The position numbers were made by a program, and so were the translations under genes. Below are positions 20,512 through 31,946 of a DNA stretch of 64,000 nt, in pieces. The notes below the pieces were generated by a model. That model was not told the origin of the DNA. It was given only the letters and a program-made list of their open reading frames with translations, and did no database searches. Origin of the DNA: Aphrocallistes beatrix (taxonomy: Eukaryota > Porifera > Hexactinellida > Sceptrulophora > Aphrocallistidae); assembly GCA_963281255.1 (NCBI GenBank), contig OY725498.1, positions 3,596,001 to 3,660,000 on the forward strand, written 5' to 3'. Positions within the stretch are counted from its first letter, which is position 1. Every line of letters starts with the position of its first letter.

Positions 20512-22075
20512 ATGGAATATAAGATCATTGAAGGTAAAAAAATTGACTCTCTTAACTATGAATGTCAAAGTTTTCGATATATTATATCCTCTTCGACCCC
20601 AACATCTATCCATTTGAGATGCACTCTTTGGAGGAGTAAAGGAATAGGATGTCTTGGTACAGGGAGAATTGATCTTACAGATAATCTATTTTATCCCAAA
20701 CAAGTTCATAATCACACAGAAGCCTCTTACAAATTCCAGTGTAATAGTTCTCAATAATAAAATCAAACGTGCTGCAGAATCGTCGACAGAGAATCTTAGG
20801 GAAATTTTTGATGAAGTGACGTCTGGGGACCAGGCAGGCGCATTATTGAGTTATCGAAGTGTCCGCAATACGATGGTGAAAAGAGGAAGACTTGAATTAC
20901 CGGGGAATCCTAAAACCCTTGAACAATTTGAAATAATGATAAAAAAACACGTTTTTCTCCCTTTTCGATCAATGGTATTTTCATTAGAAGGTTTCGCTGC
21001 TCTATTCTGGTCTGATCTAATGTTTGAATCTCTCAAAAATAGCGATGCGATAAATTTTGATGCAACATTTTATGTTGTACCGAAATTATTCTACCAATTG
21101 TTCACTATTTTCCTACAAGAAGGTCATCATGCTTTGCCAGCCATACACGTATTAATGTCAAAAAAATCCGAATCTCTCTATGATGCTGTTCTTCAAAAGG
21201 TCACAGAATTGATGCCTAATTTCAAACAAAAATTAGCTGTAGGTGACTATGAAAAAGCTTCAAGAAATTCATTTCGTAAAGCTTTTGATTCAATAGAAAT
21301 ATCTGGATGCCTCTTTCATTTTGCAAAAGCTATTTGGAAAAAGTTAACAAAGGTGCATCTTTCTTTTACTTACACAAAAAACTCTGAGTTTAGTGGATAG
21401 GTCAGGTCTATAATGGTACTTCCAATGTTACCTGAAGAAAAAATTGCATCAGTTTGCATATTGCTATACACCACTAAATCTGAATGACAATGAAATTATT
21501 AATCTTCAAAAGCTTAAAAGTTACATAAAGAGAGAATGGATCAAAAGAAAGGATTTATCAATATACCATTCTATGCAGAAAACAAATAACTGTTCTGAAG
21601 TTTATCATCGGGGTTTAAAGTCTCTCATCCGTGTGAAAAGGCCTAATATATGGGCTTTCATGGAATCTCTCGAAAAGACGTTGAAAAATATGATCTTGAA
21701 TATCAAAGATTGAAGAATGGTCTAGATATTGGCGAGCGGAGCACAAAATATATAAATAATGAGAAAAAGAGAATTGAATGTAAAGAAAAACTTCAAAGAA
21801 AGGAATGCACAGCACTAGAATACATTAATGAAATTTCAAATACTATTGGTAATCCACAATTTCATAATTATTCTGAATCTACAGAATTGGAAGAAAGTAA
21901 TAATGAAGATTCTGATGGTACAAGCGATGAAGAATCTTTGTGTAATTTGTTGTCAGTAGAGATTCGACATTTGCTTTCCTACCATGTGGCCATGCTCAAG
22001 TATGTGGAAATTGTGAATTTAATTTTAATCCCGGTGATAGATGTCCCATATGTCGTTCTATTATGACGAGCAAGG
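20512..22075 (+). pseudogene. MULE transposase with N-terminal FLYWCH-like and C-terminal RING fingers (broken)
   Basis: The pieces lie in several frames. (1) 20512-20757: MEYKIIEGKKIDSLNYEC, then RCTLWRSKGIGCLGTGRI and HNHTEA, a FLYWCH-type C-C-H-x-H zinc finger. (2) 20654-21400: a MULE DDE domain with INFDATFYVVPKLFYQLFTI, a second Asp in KLAVGDYEKASRNSFRKAF, and GCLFHFAKAIWKK (the C-x3-H motif). A TAG at 21398 replaces a likely Trp, after which the frame continues VRSIMVLPMLPEEKI. (3) 21444-21713: SYIKREWIKRKDL, QKTNNCSEVYHRGL. (4) 21690-21950: an acidic linker. (5) 21950-22075: CVIC...FLPCGHAQVCGNC...RCPICRSIM, a full C3HC4 RING. At least three frameshifts and one stop break the gene. FLYWCH plus MULE is a known pairing; the terminal RING is unusual. 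Confidence 0.85.
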
Positions 22076-22807
22076 TACAGATATTCCAATAGCAAAGTCA
22101 ACCCAACGTTCTACCTCAAACTATGTTTAGTATCCAGTTTTTGCCAAATATTAGAATTAGGTTTATGAGAAGAAATTTTAGTTTAGTGGAATTAGTGCTT
22201 AGTTCAGTGGAATTTCGCTCTACGTAGTTATACGTATTACTTTTATGTCATTAGATTGATTTTAAGAATGAATTGCATTTCGTGATCTTTGCTATTGATA
22301 TCAAGAGACAAACCATTATAAACGTTGTGCCCCGTCTAATATTTTGAGAGGCATTTCATTAGATTTAAAAGTGTCCGGCTTATCGGATAGACTGATACAA
22401 TGTTTAATTGATCCATGACCCAATAGGGGTTCAGTACTATCAAGAGGGACTAATGCTATTAGTAATTTTTAGCTCCTGAAGGGAGATACAGTATTGGCAT
22501 GGACGGCGTACGATGTCCGATCGATCCTGGGAAATCTTTTTGGTCGATTTGTACCAAATTTAGATTGAACATTCCTTATTTGATATAGATGATCACCTAT
22601 TTTTCATATATTCACATCTCAAAATAGATTACAAAATGTTCTGATCTATCAAATTGTAGGATTTAACATCACCTACATTACATTTTAATTGGTTTATAGA
22701 GATGAACATACGCGTATACCTCAATGAATTGATAATGAAGAATAGAACAACTTTTCTTGGGTAATTGAGTCTTGATGCCGAATATCAAATTGTCAACAAC
22801 ATGTGAT

Positions 22808-22897
22808 CTAAGTTGACTATTTTTGAATTCATTAAAAAATGGCAAAGAATTATGAATTATTCGAATTATTCATTAATTCATGAATTAGTCAACTTAG
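22808..22897. mobile_element. Short hAT-like MITE, 8-bp duplication
   Basis: Ends CTAAGTTGACTA and TGAATTAGTCAACTTAG are flanked by CATGTGAT (22800-22807 and 22898-22905). It is an internally deleted relative of 3684-3988 and is inserted in the MULE. Confidence 0.88.
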
Positions 22898-22984
22898 CAT
22901 GTGATAAATATTTGGTGTGTTTACGTGTGAAGTACCAATCCAAAATATTCTCAAAAATCAGTAACACCATCATTTATATTGGCT

Positions 22985-23061
22985 AGGGTTAGATATCAAA
23001 AGAGTAACAACTGCGGACACAGTGTCTGCAGCCGCGCAGCGCAAGCCAGCGAAGCACGCTT
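22985..23061 (+). repeat. Helitron-like 3' end
   Basis: CTGCGGACACAGTGTCTGCA followed by GCCGCGCAGCGCAAGC and ending CACGCTTG, flanked by T. The 5' part is not resolved. It lies within the MULE. Confidence 0.65.
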
Positions 23062-23229
23062 GTAAAGGTGAAATCTGAATGATCGAAATGAAAAATCTTT
23101 GTCAGACATAAATATATGTACTTGTATCATATATTTACGTAATTATTTATATTTTAAAACCTTTGTTGCTAAATCATATTTTAATGGAGAAAGAAGATCG
23201 CAATAGCTACTATGGGGTATTTTAGGGCG

Positions 23230-23479
23230 TGGATTTGGTTTTCGCACATTCGATCAAAGTTCTACATATTCGATCAAAATTCTACACATTTGATCAAAGT
23301 TCTACACATTCGATCAAAGTTCTACACATTCGATCAAAGTTCTACACATTCGATCAGAGTTCGACATCAATTCGATCAGAGTTCTACATTTGTTTGTTCA
23401 AGTAGAATTTTGATCGAAATTGGCCTTTTTAGCATTCGATCAAAGTTCTACAATAAATTCGATCAAAATGTACAGATCC
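23230..23479 (-). repeat. Right MULE terminal repeat
   Basis: Inverted counterpart of 19903-20330. It contains CATTCGATCAAAGTTCTACA units and ends AATGTACAGATCC against the 9-bp duplication. Confidence 0.92.
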
Positions 23480-23982
23480 TCTACAAGCATGTCTTTAAAG
23501 ATGAGGATGATCAGAGCGAAATTCAATATCGTCATTCATACTACTTTTTTGTTCTTCGTGTTTGCATTTGAAAATTTTGATTTTTTATAAACCACAATAT
23601 TTATAAATGTAGAATCTCGCGTTTACGCCAATCTTGCATTTGCAATGCAACAAAGATCAATAATTTTCAGTAATTTATAATTCTCGAGTCAGAAACAGAA
23701 ATAGAATCATTCTCTAAAGATATAAACAAATGCGTTTTTTAAGTCTTCGTACAGCTACATGGCTTTTCTTACCATATAGACACACAAACTGTTGTACTGG
23801 ACGCAGCAAACACATTCAGGAACTTGGAGAACCATACCCATAAGTTGTTCCCCAATAGAAAATTGTTTCCAAATATGTTGCCGTTATAACGTCAAATCAG
23901 TTATTATGTAAAATACCTCAAAATTTCAGGAATTATGCATAGAAAATGCCTGGATTTCCAGGTAATAATTTATACATAATAA

Positions 23983-24060
23983 CAAACGCGCTTCGCTTGC
24001 TTGCGCTGCGCGGCTGGCGGACAATTGTGTCCGCCGGAGGCGCCGCCTGGACTTGAACTA
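23983..24060 (-). repeat. Helitron-like 3' end fragment
   Basis: Plus strand CAAACGCGCTTCGCTTGCTT then GCGCGGCTGGCGGACAATTG, preceded by A. The body beyond GGCGCCGCCTGG does not match other copies. Confidence 0.6.
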
Positions 24061-24808
24061 ATGACAACCGCAGAAATTCGAACTAATGCGTGCACCCCCG
24101 TGTTGAGGTTAAAATTGAAATTTTGTTAAAAAATCTCACTCTTGGGTGGAACTGAGGCTGAGATTTGTTGTCTACTACAAAAAACACCATCAAGCACCCT
24201 TTGATTTTTTTAACCTAAAATCCCCACATTGTTCAATAATTTAAATTTCGACAAAATTCCCAACCTCGAATCTTGGTGGCAACATACCTCAAAAGGTATT
24301 CATTATATCAAAAAATATCCCAGCTCAAAAAGAAGCAACAAATCCTCCTCTACAAAATGACTGATTTTTGAAAAAGCTCTTTAAGGAACTTATGTTGCTT
24401 CAAATTCAAAAGTTAACCCCAAACTCGACTTTTTTATTTTGAAGCTTTTTATTTTGAAACCAGTGATTTTGTAGATGAGACGACGGGCGTCTTTTGGAGC
24501 AGGGATATTTTTCATATAATGAATACCTTCTGAGTAATGCTGCCACCAGGGTCCGACTCCTATGCCTCCACCGCCTTCCCATTATGAACATCCCCTTCTT
24601 TTCAGCGTATCCCTGAACAAATTGAATCCCCTCTAAGTGGTAGATCCCTCGCTGGGAACCACTGTTCACATCATCTAAATAATACAAAATCTACACATTT
24701 TATATTATAAATAATAGAAATAAGTTCAAGTATGAATTTCTAAACGTAATGAAAAATAACACCACACTCTATTGAACAAACTAATAGGTAGAGAAATAGT
24801 CTTCTTTA
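24061..24808. other. 3' flank of coronin with an imperfect inverted duplication
   Basis: 24273-24400 and 24410-24560 are diverged inverted copies around TATAATGAATACCTT and GCCACCA. A minus-strand open frame (GGGGIGVGPWWQHYSEGIHY, then MKNIPAPKDARRLIYKITG) runs through 24400-24590, but no start, splice sites or homologue is evident. Not called as a gene. Confidence 0.35.
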
Positions 24809-25189
24809 CTAGTCAATATTTTTTAGTTTATCAATCTCAGCTTGCAATTCCTCTATTGTTTTCTTCTGCATATCATTTTTCAGATTCAGTTCCTTTACTT
24901 CCTCACATTTTGCTTCATAATCTATTTTTAGTTTATCATAGGATTCCATATTGATCTCACCTTTCCATGAACCACTAACCACCTTAGAATCAGCTTTACT
25001 AGTAACTTTACCAGAAGCTGATTTTTGCCTTTTAAAATCGTAAAATAATCCATTAAATATAAAGCTAGGCTCAGGTTTTGAGTCTGGACTACAATATTTC
25101 ATCATTCTGGGAAAAGATATCTTTCCAGATATCCATTCATCCGCTGATAAAGCTGCCTCTTTTGCAGGAAAAGTTAGAAAAACATCATC
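24809..25189 (-). CDS. Coronin exon 4 (linker and coiled coil)
   Basis: 126 codons plus stop. The acceptor TTTTTTGAAG lacks a good pyrimidine tract. The text joins as SSNFQ|DDVFLTFPAKEAAL, matching the FQDDLYP...EAAL order of coronins. The last ~45 residues (YDKLKIDYEAKCEEVKELNL onward) form a heptad coiled coil. Confidence 0.93.
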   Translation of the reverse strand, partial: DDVFLTFPAKEAALSADEWISGKISFPRMMKYCSPDSKPEPSFIFNGLFYDFKRQKSASGKVTSKADSKVVSGSWKGEINMESYDKLKIDYEAKCEEVKELNLKNDMQKKTIEELQAEIDKLKNID

Positions 25190-28100
25190 CTTCAAAAAAT
25201 ATATATAAATATTTTGAATATTGTTTAATATCTACAGCTGGGGTTTGGTTTTCAATAGATTTAATTGCAAGTTGCATTCATGTCCAGCACATGCTCATAA
25301 TATAAAGTTTTTCTAATAGCGATTTTCGATCAAATTGGACTGATTGTGCAACCACACAGTATAGATTATACTACAGTATATTTAAAATAATTATAATGAT
25401 ACTTTATTTATATTAAAAAGCCTTATGTAAAATGAAGACGATAAATTACCAGATTGTCCAAAGTACACAAAGTGAGTAGTCGAGTGCAGAAACTTATCGC
25501 AATGAGCAATAACTATGCTCAGCCATACTCACTTGGCAATACGTCACTTTGTGTGGTGTTTAGTTTTAAATTTGTTTTCACATTGATCCATAGGAAGTGG
25601 TAACCTCTTCCTATGGATCAATGTGAAAACCAATTTTATACTCCAAGTAGCTAAATGAAATTTGTCAATTGATACTGGATATCCGATTATTTTCTAAACA
25701 CCATGCGTAATTTAAGGAACCGAAGTCATTTTTGTCCCCCGAAGCATGGCCTACTTAATATACGGCTATATATGTCACCGAGAAGGCCATAAAACGAAGA
25801 GGCCAGGTATAACAAAGTCAAAATTTAATTAGACCGATAAATCAAAAACCGCTTCCGATAGACATTTGAAATGTATTATTACCATATACAAACATTATAT
25901 CAGAGTATCCAACAGGGTTGTTTGATTTAAATCAAGTGATTTAAATCATTGATTTAAATCAATGATTTTTATTAATAAAAATCATGATTTATATAATAAA
26001 GTAAAGTAGCCTCTCGCTAATACGAACACGGATAACGTAAAATACCGGTTAAAGCGAACAAAGTTTGATTCCCCAGCCTGTACAAATGCATGAAATTAAC
26101 TTCGTGTAATACGAATTCCGGATAATACGTACAAGTTTTAATGGTTCCCTGATTCGTATTAACGAGACTCGACTCTATTCGAATTATAATGATCATACAT
26201 ATTATTGTGAACAATGTTCATCAATGCTTTTTTACAATCAAAAATTAAATTATTCAGCTCTGCCATCAAGCGCAGGAATTGAGCGGATATTTTCACCATT
26301 TGGATATATACATTCCAGCATAAGGAATAGATTTGGAATCGATAAGGCGGCCAAGATTGTATTTATCTACAGAATGCTCAATCTATCTATATAAAACTTC
26401 GTACTAAATTTTCTCTTCTACATTTTCCTATTGCAATTAATCATAAACATCCTGAATTAAAGCAAAATTAAATCGACAATATGCTATTAAACTATCTGAT
26501 TCTCAATCTTGTGGATTTATTAGCAAAATAATATGACAAAATGTGAAATGAATTGCAAAAAAGCAATAAAAATCATAAAAATCTGATTTTAAAAAACCCC
26601 CGATTTTTTGGATTTTTTTAAAAAATTTTTTTGGCTTGAGGTCTTCCTATTGTTGCTCTATCAAAAAATTAGGCATTAGAAATGCAGATAACGATGTTTA
26701 ATATGAGCTAGAACAGCAACATCTTCCGCTCTAAAAAGAGCCTATTCCGCAATCACATGATGACATATCAAATTTTTGACAGCGGAATTGGATACTCTGA
26801 TATAATGTTTGTATATGGTAATAATACATTTCAAATGTCTATCGGAAGCGGTTTTTGATTTATCGGTCTAATTAAATTTTGACTTTGTTAAAACTGACCT
26901 CTTCGTTTTATGGCCTTTTCGGTGACATATATAGCCGTATATTAAGTAGGCCATGCCCGAAGATATTTATATTCCACAATATACTTTGTATAGTGGGCGT
27001 AAAATCTAAAAGATTTATCGTGGCGAAAATTCGTTTTCTGAGGATATTAACGTTTTCATCTCTTTGTTGATTATTAGTCAATATATATCACCAACTAATA
27101 TTGGTCACTCTACTAAACAAATTTATGATTTAGAGTGCACTTAATTACAGCTAGTTTAACAATACAAGCGCGCTTCGCTTGCTTTCGCTGCGGGGCTGGC
27201 GGACATAAAGTGTACGCCAGAGGCGTCTTCGGACGCTTAGGCTCATAGTCAATATTTATAAGGTAGATAACATCTCTAAATATGTCTCTGTTTTACCGTT
27301 ATGATCGAAATCACTTGAAAAATCACCAAATTTTCTGAGTAATTATTACGTCATAACATAGTGATGATTCATCAATTCCATGATGAGTTGACATTTTCGT
27401 CTGAGGTCAGAAGTGGAGCAATAGCAAAAATATATACAGGGTGGTCCACGGATAATCTACTGATTTTAAAATGTTATATTTCAGGAATTTCATCTCAGAT
27501 TTTTAGGAATGACCCCTCGTTTTATTGCCCAAACCTATACATTTTGAAATTCAATAAATCGCAAGCTTAGAGATTGCAACATTTGGCATAGACCTAGGGC
27601 ACTATTCTGATTAGAAATATTACACAAAATATGAAAATAGGTGTTACCGATTTTTAACATATCTGTTTGTATTATCCGGAGTTTCATGGACAAAGTTCTG
27701 ATGAGGCTTCTTTTTGTTATACGTATTTAAATATTTTCTGCCAAAACTCTTATATCGTGAGATTAAATATAAAATTTTATGATTTTCCTATATGACGGTG
27801 TTTTCTAAAAATCTGTCCGGGCGAAAAAATTGTCCGGCCTAATAATAAAACTTGGGAAACCATAATATTACTTGTAAAATCATCATATTATTTTCGTTTT
27901 CTCATCAAAGATGACAATTATAAAATTATCCTGTTTCTCATATGAAATATGTTTATACACATTGAGATTGTATTCACTATCGCACACGTGTGCAACCTCT
28001 CTTAACACTGGGCCGTATTGTGCCTCTCAGATTGGGGGCGCTGCATTTGTCAGAATAGTCGTGACTGTCACTTGTCCGAATCCGACGCTGCACTTGTCAG

Positions 28101-31100
28101 AATCTTGAAGTTGTCATTAGTCAGAATTTTCTTTGCTGGCGTTTGTCAGAATAACTTTTATATGTTCTGACTTTGTCAGAATGCGAGTTATAATCTAGTT
28201 TCGTGGGAGGGTGTTTGAGTGGCATTTACTAGAACTAGAAATCCTATTCTGACAATGCAAAACTTAGAAATCTCATTCTGACAAAGTCAGAACTCAATTA
28301 AATTTATTCTGACAAAAGCCAGTAAAGGAAATTCTGACAAATGCTGCGTCATTCAGACAAGTGACTGTCAACCAAAATATTGATTCGGAAAGTGACAGTC
28401 CACCCAACATTGATTCGGACAAGTGATAGTTGACCAAATGTTGATTTGGACAAGTGACAGTCACGAATACTCTGACAAATGCAAACTGGGAAATTCTGAA
28501 AAATGCATGCACCTCAGATGTGTTCACGGGCAGCGATTCGAGCAGTTCATAATCTTCAGATTTAGATTGAAACAAAAAACATTGATTAAGAGTATTGAAT
28601 AGTGAGAATGATTAAGAAATTTCCTCTTTTTACTCGATGAACTCGCCATCTTTACTACGTATACTACGGAATTCAGGCTATGCTTTATCCAATAACAAGC
28701 GCGCTTCGCTTGCTTGCTGCACGACTTGGAACACTACTTGTCCGCAGATTCTCCCTGCAGGTGAAAAGGTTGATTGCTTCTTAATTCTCTACTAAAAACG
28801 TCATTTATCTTCGGACCTACAGTTAATCATGAATTCAGAACCTGGGAAAAAAATTAGGTACATGATAAAAGGAATTTGCATAATATTAATCGATTTAATC
28901 CTTAATGTAAGTAATATCAATTTGAAACCACGTAAAATATTTACATTTCAAAAATTAGTATATTTGAACGACTCAAAAAACTTCAGTCGAGTAACGTTAA
29001 CAACAATTGAGGTATGTTATGTATTATCATCAATCAATTTGATCATAAAATAACTTTTAGAAATAAAATAATAGACTCAAAATAGCTGTATTCAGTCAAC
29101 TTATATATTAAAACGCAATGTTTTGTTTTTTTTGTGCAAATTGATTGAAGAGCTGGGAGGTGCTAGAAATGTGGAATTTGGCACACAGGTAATTAATAAT
29201 GAAACTAGAAGGGAGTTCGAAGATCTAAGCGAAATGCTTGTACCTCGCCGAGATAGGTGACAAAATGTGCTGACAAATCAAATTCGATTATTTTATAATG
29301 CAAATACGTACATTGGGATCAAAAAGTAGTGACTTATGCATAAAATCAAAAGGACTATTTGTGATCGAAATTCATGGTTCATGTGAGAACCAATCAATTA
29401 TCAGACTTTTATAATGCGATTCACAAGATTCTATTTCATATAAACAAGCGCGCTTCGCTTGCTTGCGCTGCGCGGCTGGCAGCGCCTGTGGTTACCATTA
29501 TTTAGTTACATGGGAGATAACATCTCTAAATACGTCTGTCTTACTGTTATAATCGATATCGCACGAAAAATCACCAAATTTGTCAATTTTTAAAATTTTT
29601 GATTTGTAACGATGACGTCATAAGTACTCATAACATAGTGATGAGTCATCGTTTTTTGATAATAGTTGCGTCATATGTAAGGTATATAATATACACATTC
29701 TATTAAAATTTCAGCCTTCTATCACCTAAAATGACTGAGTTATGGTCGAAAAATAGAAATTTCTAATTATAAAAAAGGTGACAATGACGTCATAATTCCA
29801 TGATGAGTCGACATTTTGGTCTGAGCTCAGAACTTAGTGGAGCCATAGCCAAAAAACTCCCACGTGCCAAAAATCAGCTTTCTGCGCCCGGCAGTTTCTT
29901 CAATCAATTCGTTACAGATATAGATATATATATATATACTGTATACAAGCGCGCTTCGCGCTTGCTTGCGCTGCGCGGCTGGCGGACACTTTGTGTCCGC
30001 CGGAGGTTCCCTTCGGTCGCCTGGAGTCACATTGGTTAATTATAAGGGAGATAACATCTCTAAATATGTCTGTTCTACTGTGCTAATCGATATCACTCGA
30101 AAAATCACCAAATTTGTGAATTTAAAAATTTTTGATGCGTAATGATGACGTCATAACAAAGTGATGAGTCATCATTTTTGATGATAGTCGCATCATATGT
30201 GAGACATGTTAGTATACAGATTCTATTAAAATTTCAGCCTTCTATCTCCTATAATGGCTGAGTTATGCCCGAATAACTGTGTTGCTTAACTTTTAAAAAT
30301 GTGACAATGACGTCATAATCCCATGATGACTCGACATTTTGCTCTGAGCTCAGAACTTACTGGAGCCATAGCCAAAATACTCCTACATGCCAAAAATCAG
30401 CTTTCTATGATTGGCAGTTTCTTCAATCAATTCGTTACAGATATATATATATATATACAGATATATATATAAATAAATAAATATACATTAATCGAGTTTT
30501 AATAGTAAGGATATACAGTCTGTAGCATAAAAATTGAGAATTTTACTAGTGTATGTAAGTCATTGAATTCTTGAAAGATTGGCGCCAAAATTGAACAGTA
30601 AACGAATAACTAACTAGGAATCAGTAATTAATGGGGAATCCACCCGACTCTATAACCATTTTGCATCTGTGTGGCATTGAATTGCAGTATGGCTGAAGAA
30701 AATCGGGACCTAGTCTGCCCACAAAAGTTCTAGCTCTTTTTTCAGTTCTTTAATCGTCCTAGGTCCTCTTTTCAAAAGTTCGTGTTTTAGCCAGCCAAAC
30801 AGGTTTTCAATTGGGTTCAGATCTGGACTTTGTGATGGCCATGGGAGTTGAATAGGGATATTTTTTGCCAGGAATTCCTTGGAAATCTTTGAAGTATGCT
30901 TGGGATCATTATCCATGGCAACACGCCATTGGTCCTGGTGAAATACTTTGGCCTGAGTTAGTAAATGACCTTCTAGTATCCGTACAAACATCTCACTATT
31001 CATATTCTCAGTAAATATGCAGTGGAAATGTCCCCATCGAGCTGAATCCTGCCCACACGTTAATTTTGGGAACATGCTTCGTTGTTGGAATTACTCGATT

Positions 31101-31870
31101 TTTATTGGATTTTGTCCACATTTTGATTTTGCCTCTGGGAAGCCAAATCGACATCTCATCTGCAAATACGGTTTGATACCACAACTTCTTAGGGTATTTG
31201 TGCTTTCTAGCCCATTGCACTCTGTTAACACGATTTCTTTCACTTACTAAGGGATGGTTAGATGGATACTTCTTGCTATAGTTGAGGTGTTTTAAGGCAC
31301 GCCAGACGGTTTCATGAGATGGTTTACCTGGAGCCAGATTAGCTAGAGAACGCAATGACAAATAAGGCTTACGTCTGATTTGCTGTGCCAAACTTCTTTG
31401 GATGCAGAGTCTCAGTTTAGGTGGCCTTCCTGATCCGATCTTGCGAGCCATACTAACATTCTTAGAATTTCTAGATTTTATCCGATAGACTGTCGCCAAA
31501 CTTACACCCAGGGATTTCGATATATCCTTCATAGATAGTTCACCACGATTTATTAAAGCATCAATGGCCTCACGAGTCTGTTTCTGATTCATATTTAGAT
31601 CTAACACTACACATTTATTTTAAAAAACATAAAAATGTGAAAATATCAAAAAAAGTCGAATAAATTACGTCACAAATATTTTCGACAGTAATTCTCTCAC
31701 AAAAAATATCCTATAGTCAAAAGATCTAACTAGATTATGCGTTATTTAATACATTTCGAGTAATATGTGTGAGTAGAATCAACCATATAACAGTTTTTAA
31801 TATTTATGAGGCCTGATAATAATGTATCAATTTTCTCAATTCTTATGTTACAGACTGTATATATATATAC

Positions 31871-31946
<76 letters not shown>

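Larger units (their letters stand above)
19903..23479 (+). mobile_element. Mutator-like element (MULE), 3.6 kb, with perfect 9-bp duplication
   Basis: TCTACAAGC flanks both ends (19894-19902 and 23480-23488). The ends are GGATCTGTACATTTTGATCG and its reverse complement. Long inverted terminal regions (about 420 bp left, 250 bp right) consist mainly of a tandem 20-bp unit. A MULE transposase gene lies between them (20512-22075). The 9-bp duplication, long inverted repeats and transposase type agree. A hAT-like MITE (22808-22897) and a Helitron end (22985-23061) have inserted in its 3' part, so the MULE is not the youngest insertion. Confidence 0.95.

Noticed and set aside
23212-23571. ORF of 119 codons with repeated FDQSSTHSI units (and 19895-20203 on the other strand)
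   Set aside because: Translation of the 20-bp tandem units in the MULE ends; not a protein.
24406-24687. Minus-strand ORF of 93 codons downstream of coronin
   Set aside because: No recognisable domain. It overlaps an imperfect inverted duplication, and the better-looking frame (GGGGIGVGPWWQHYSEG...) has no start or splice support.
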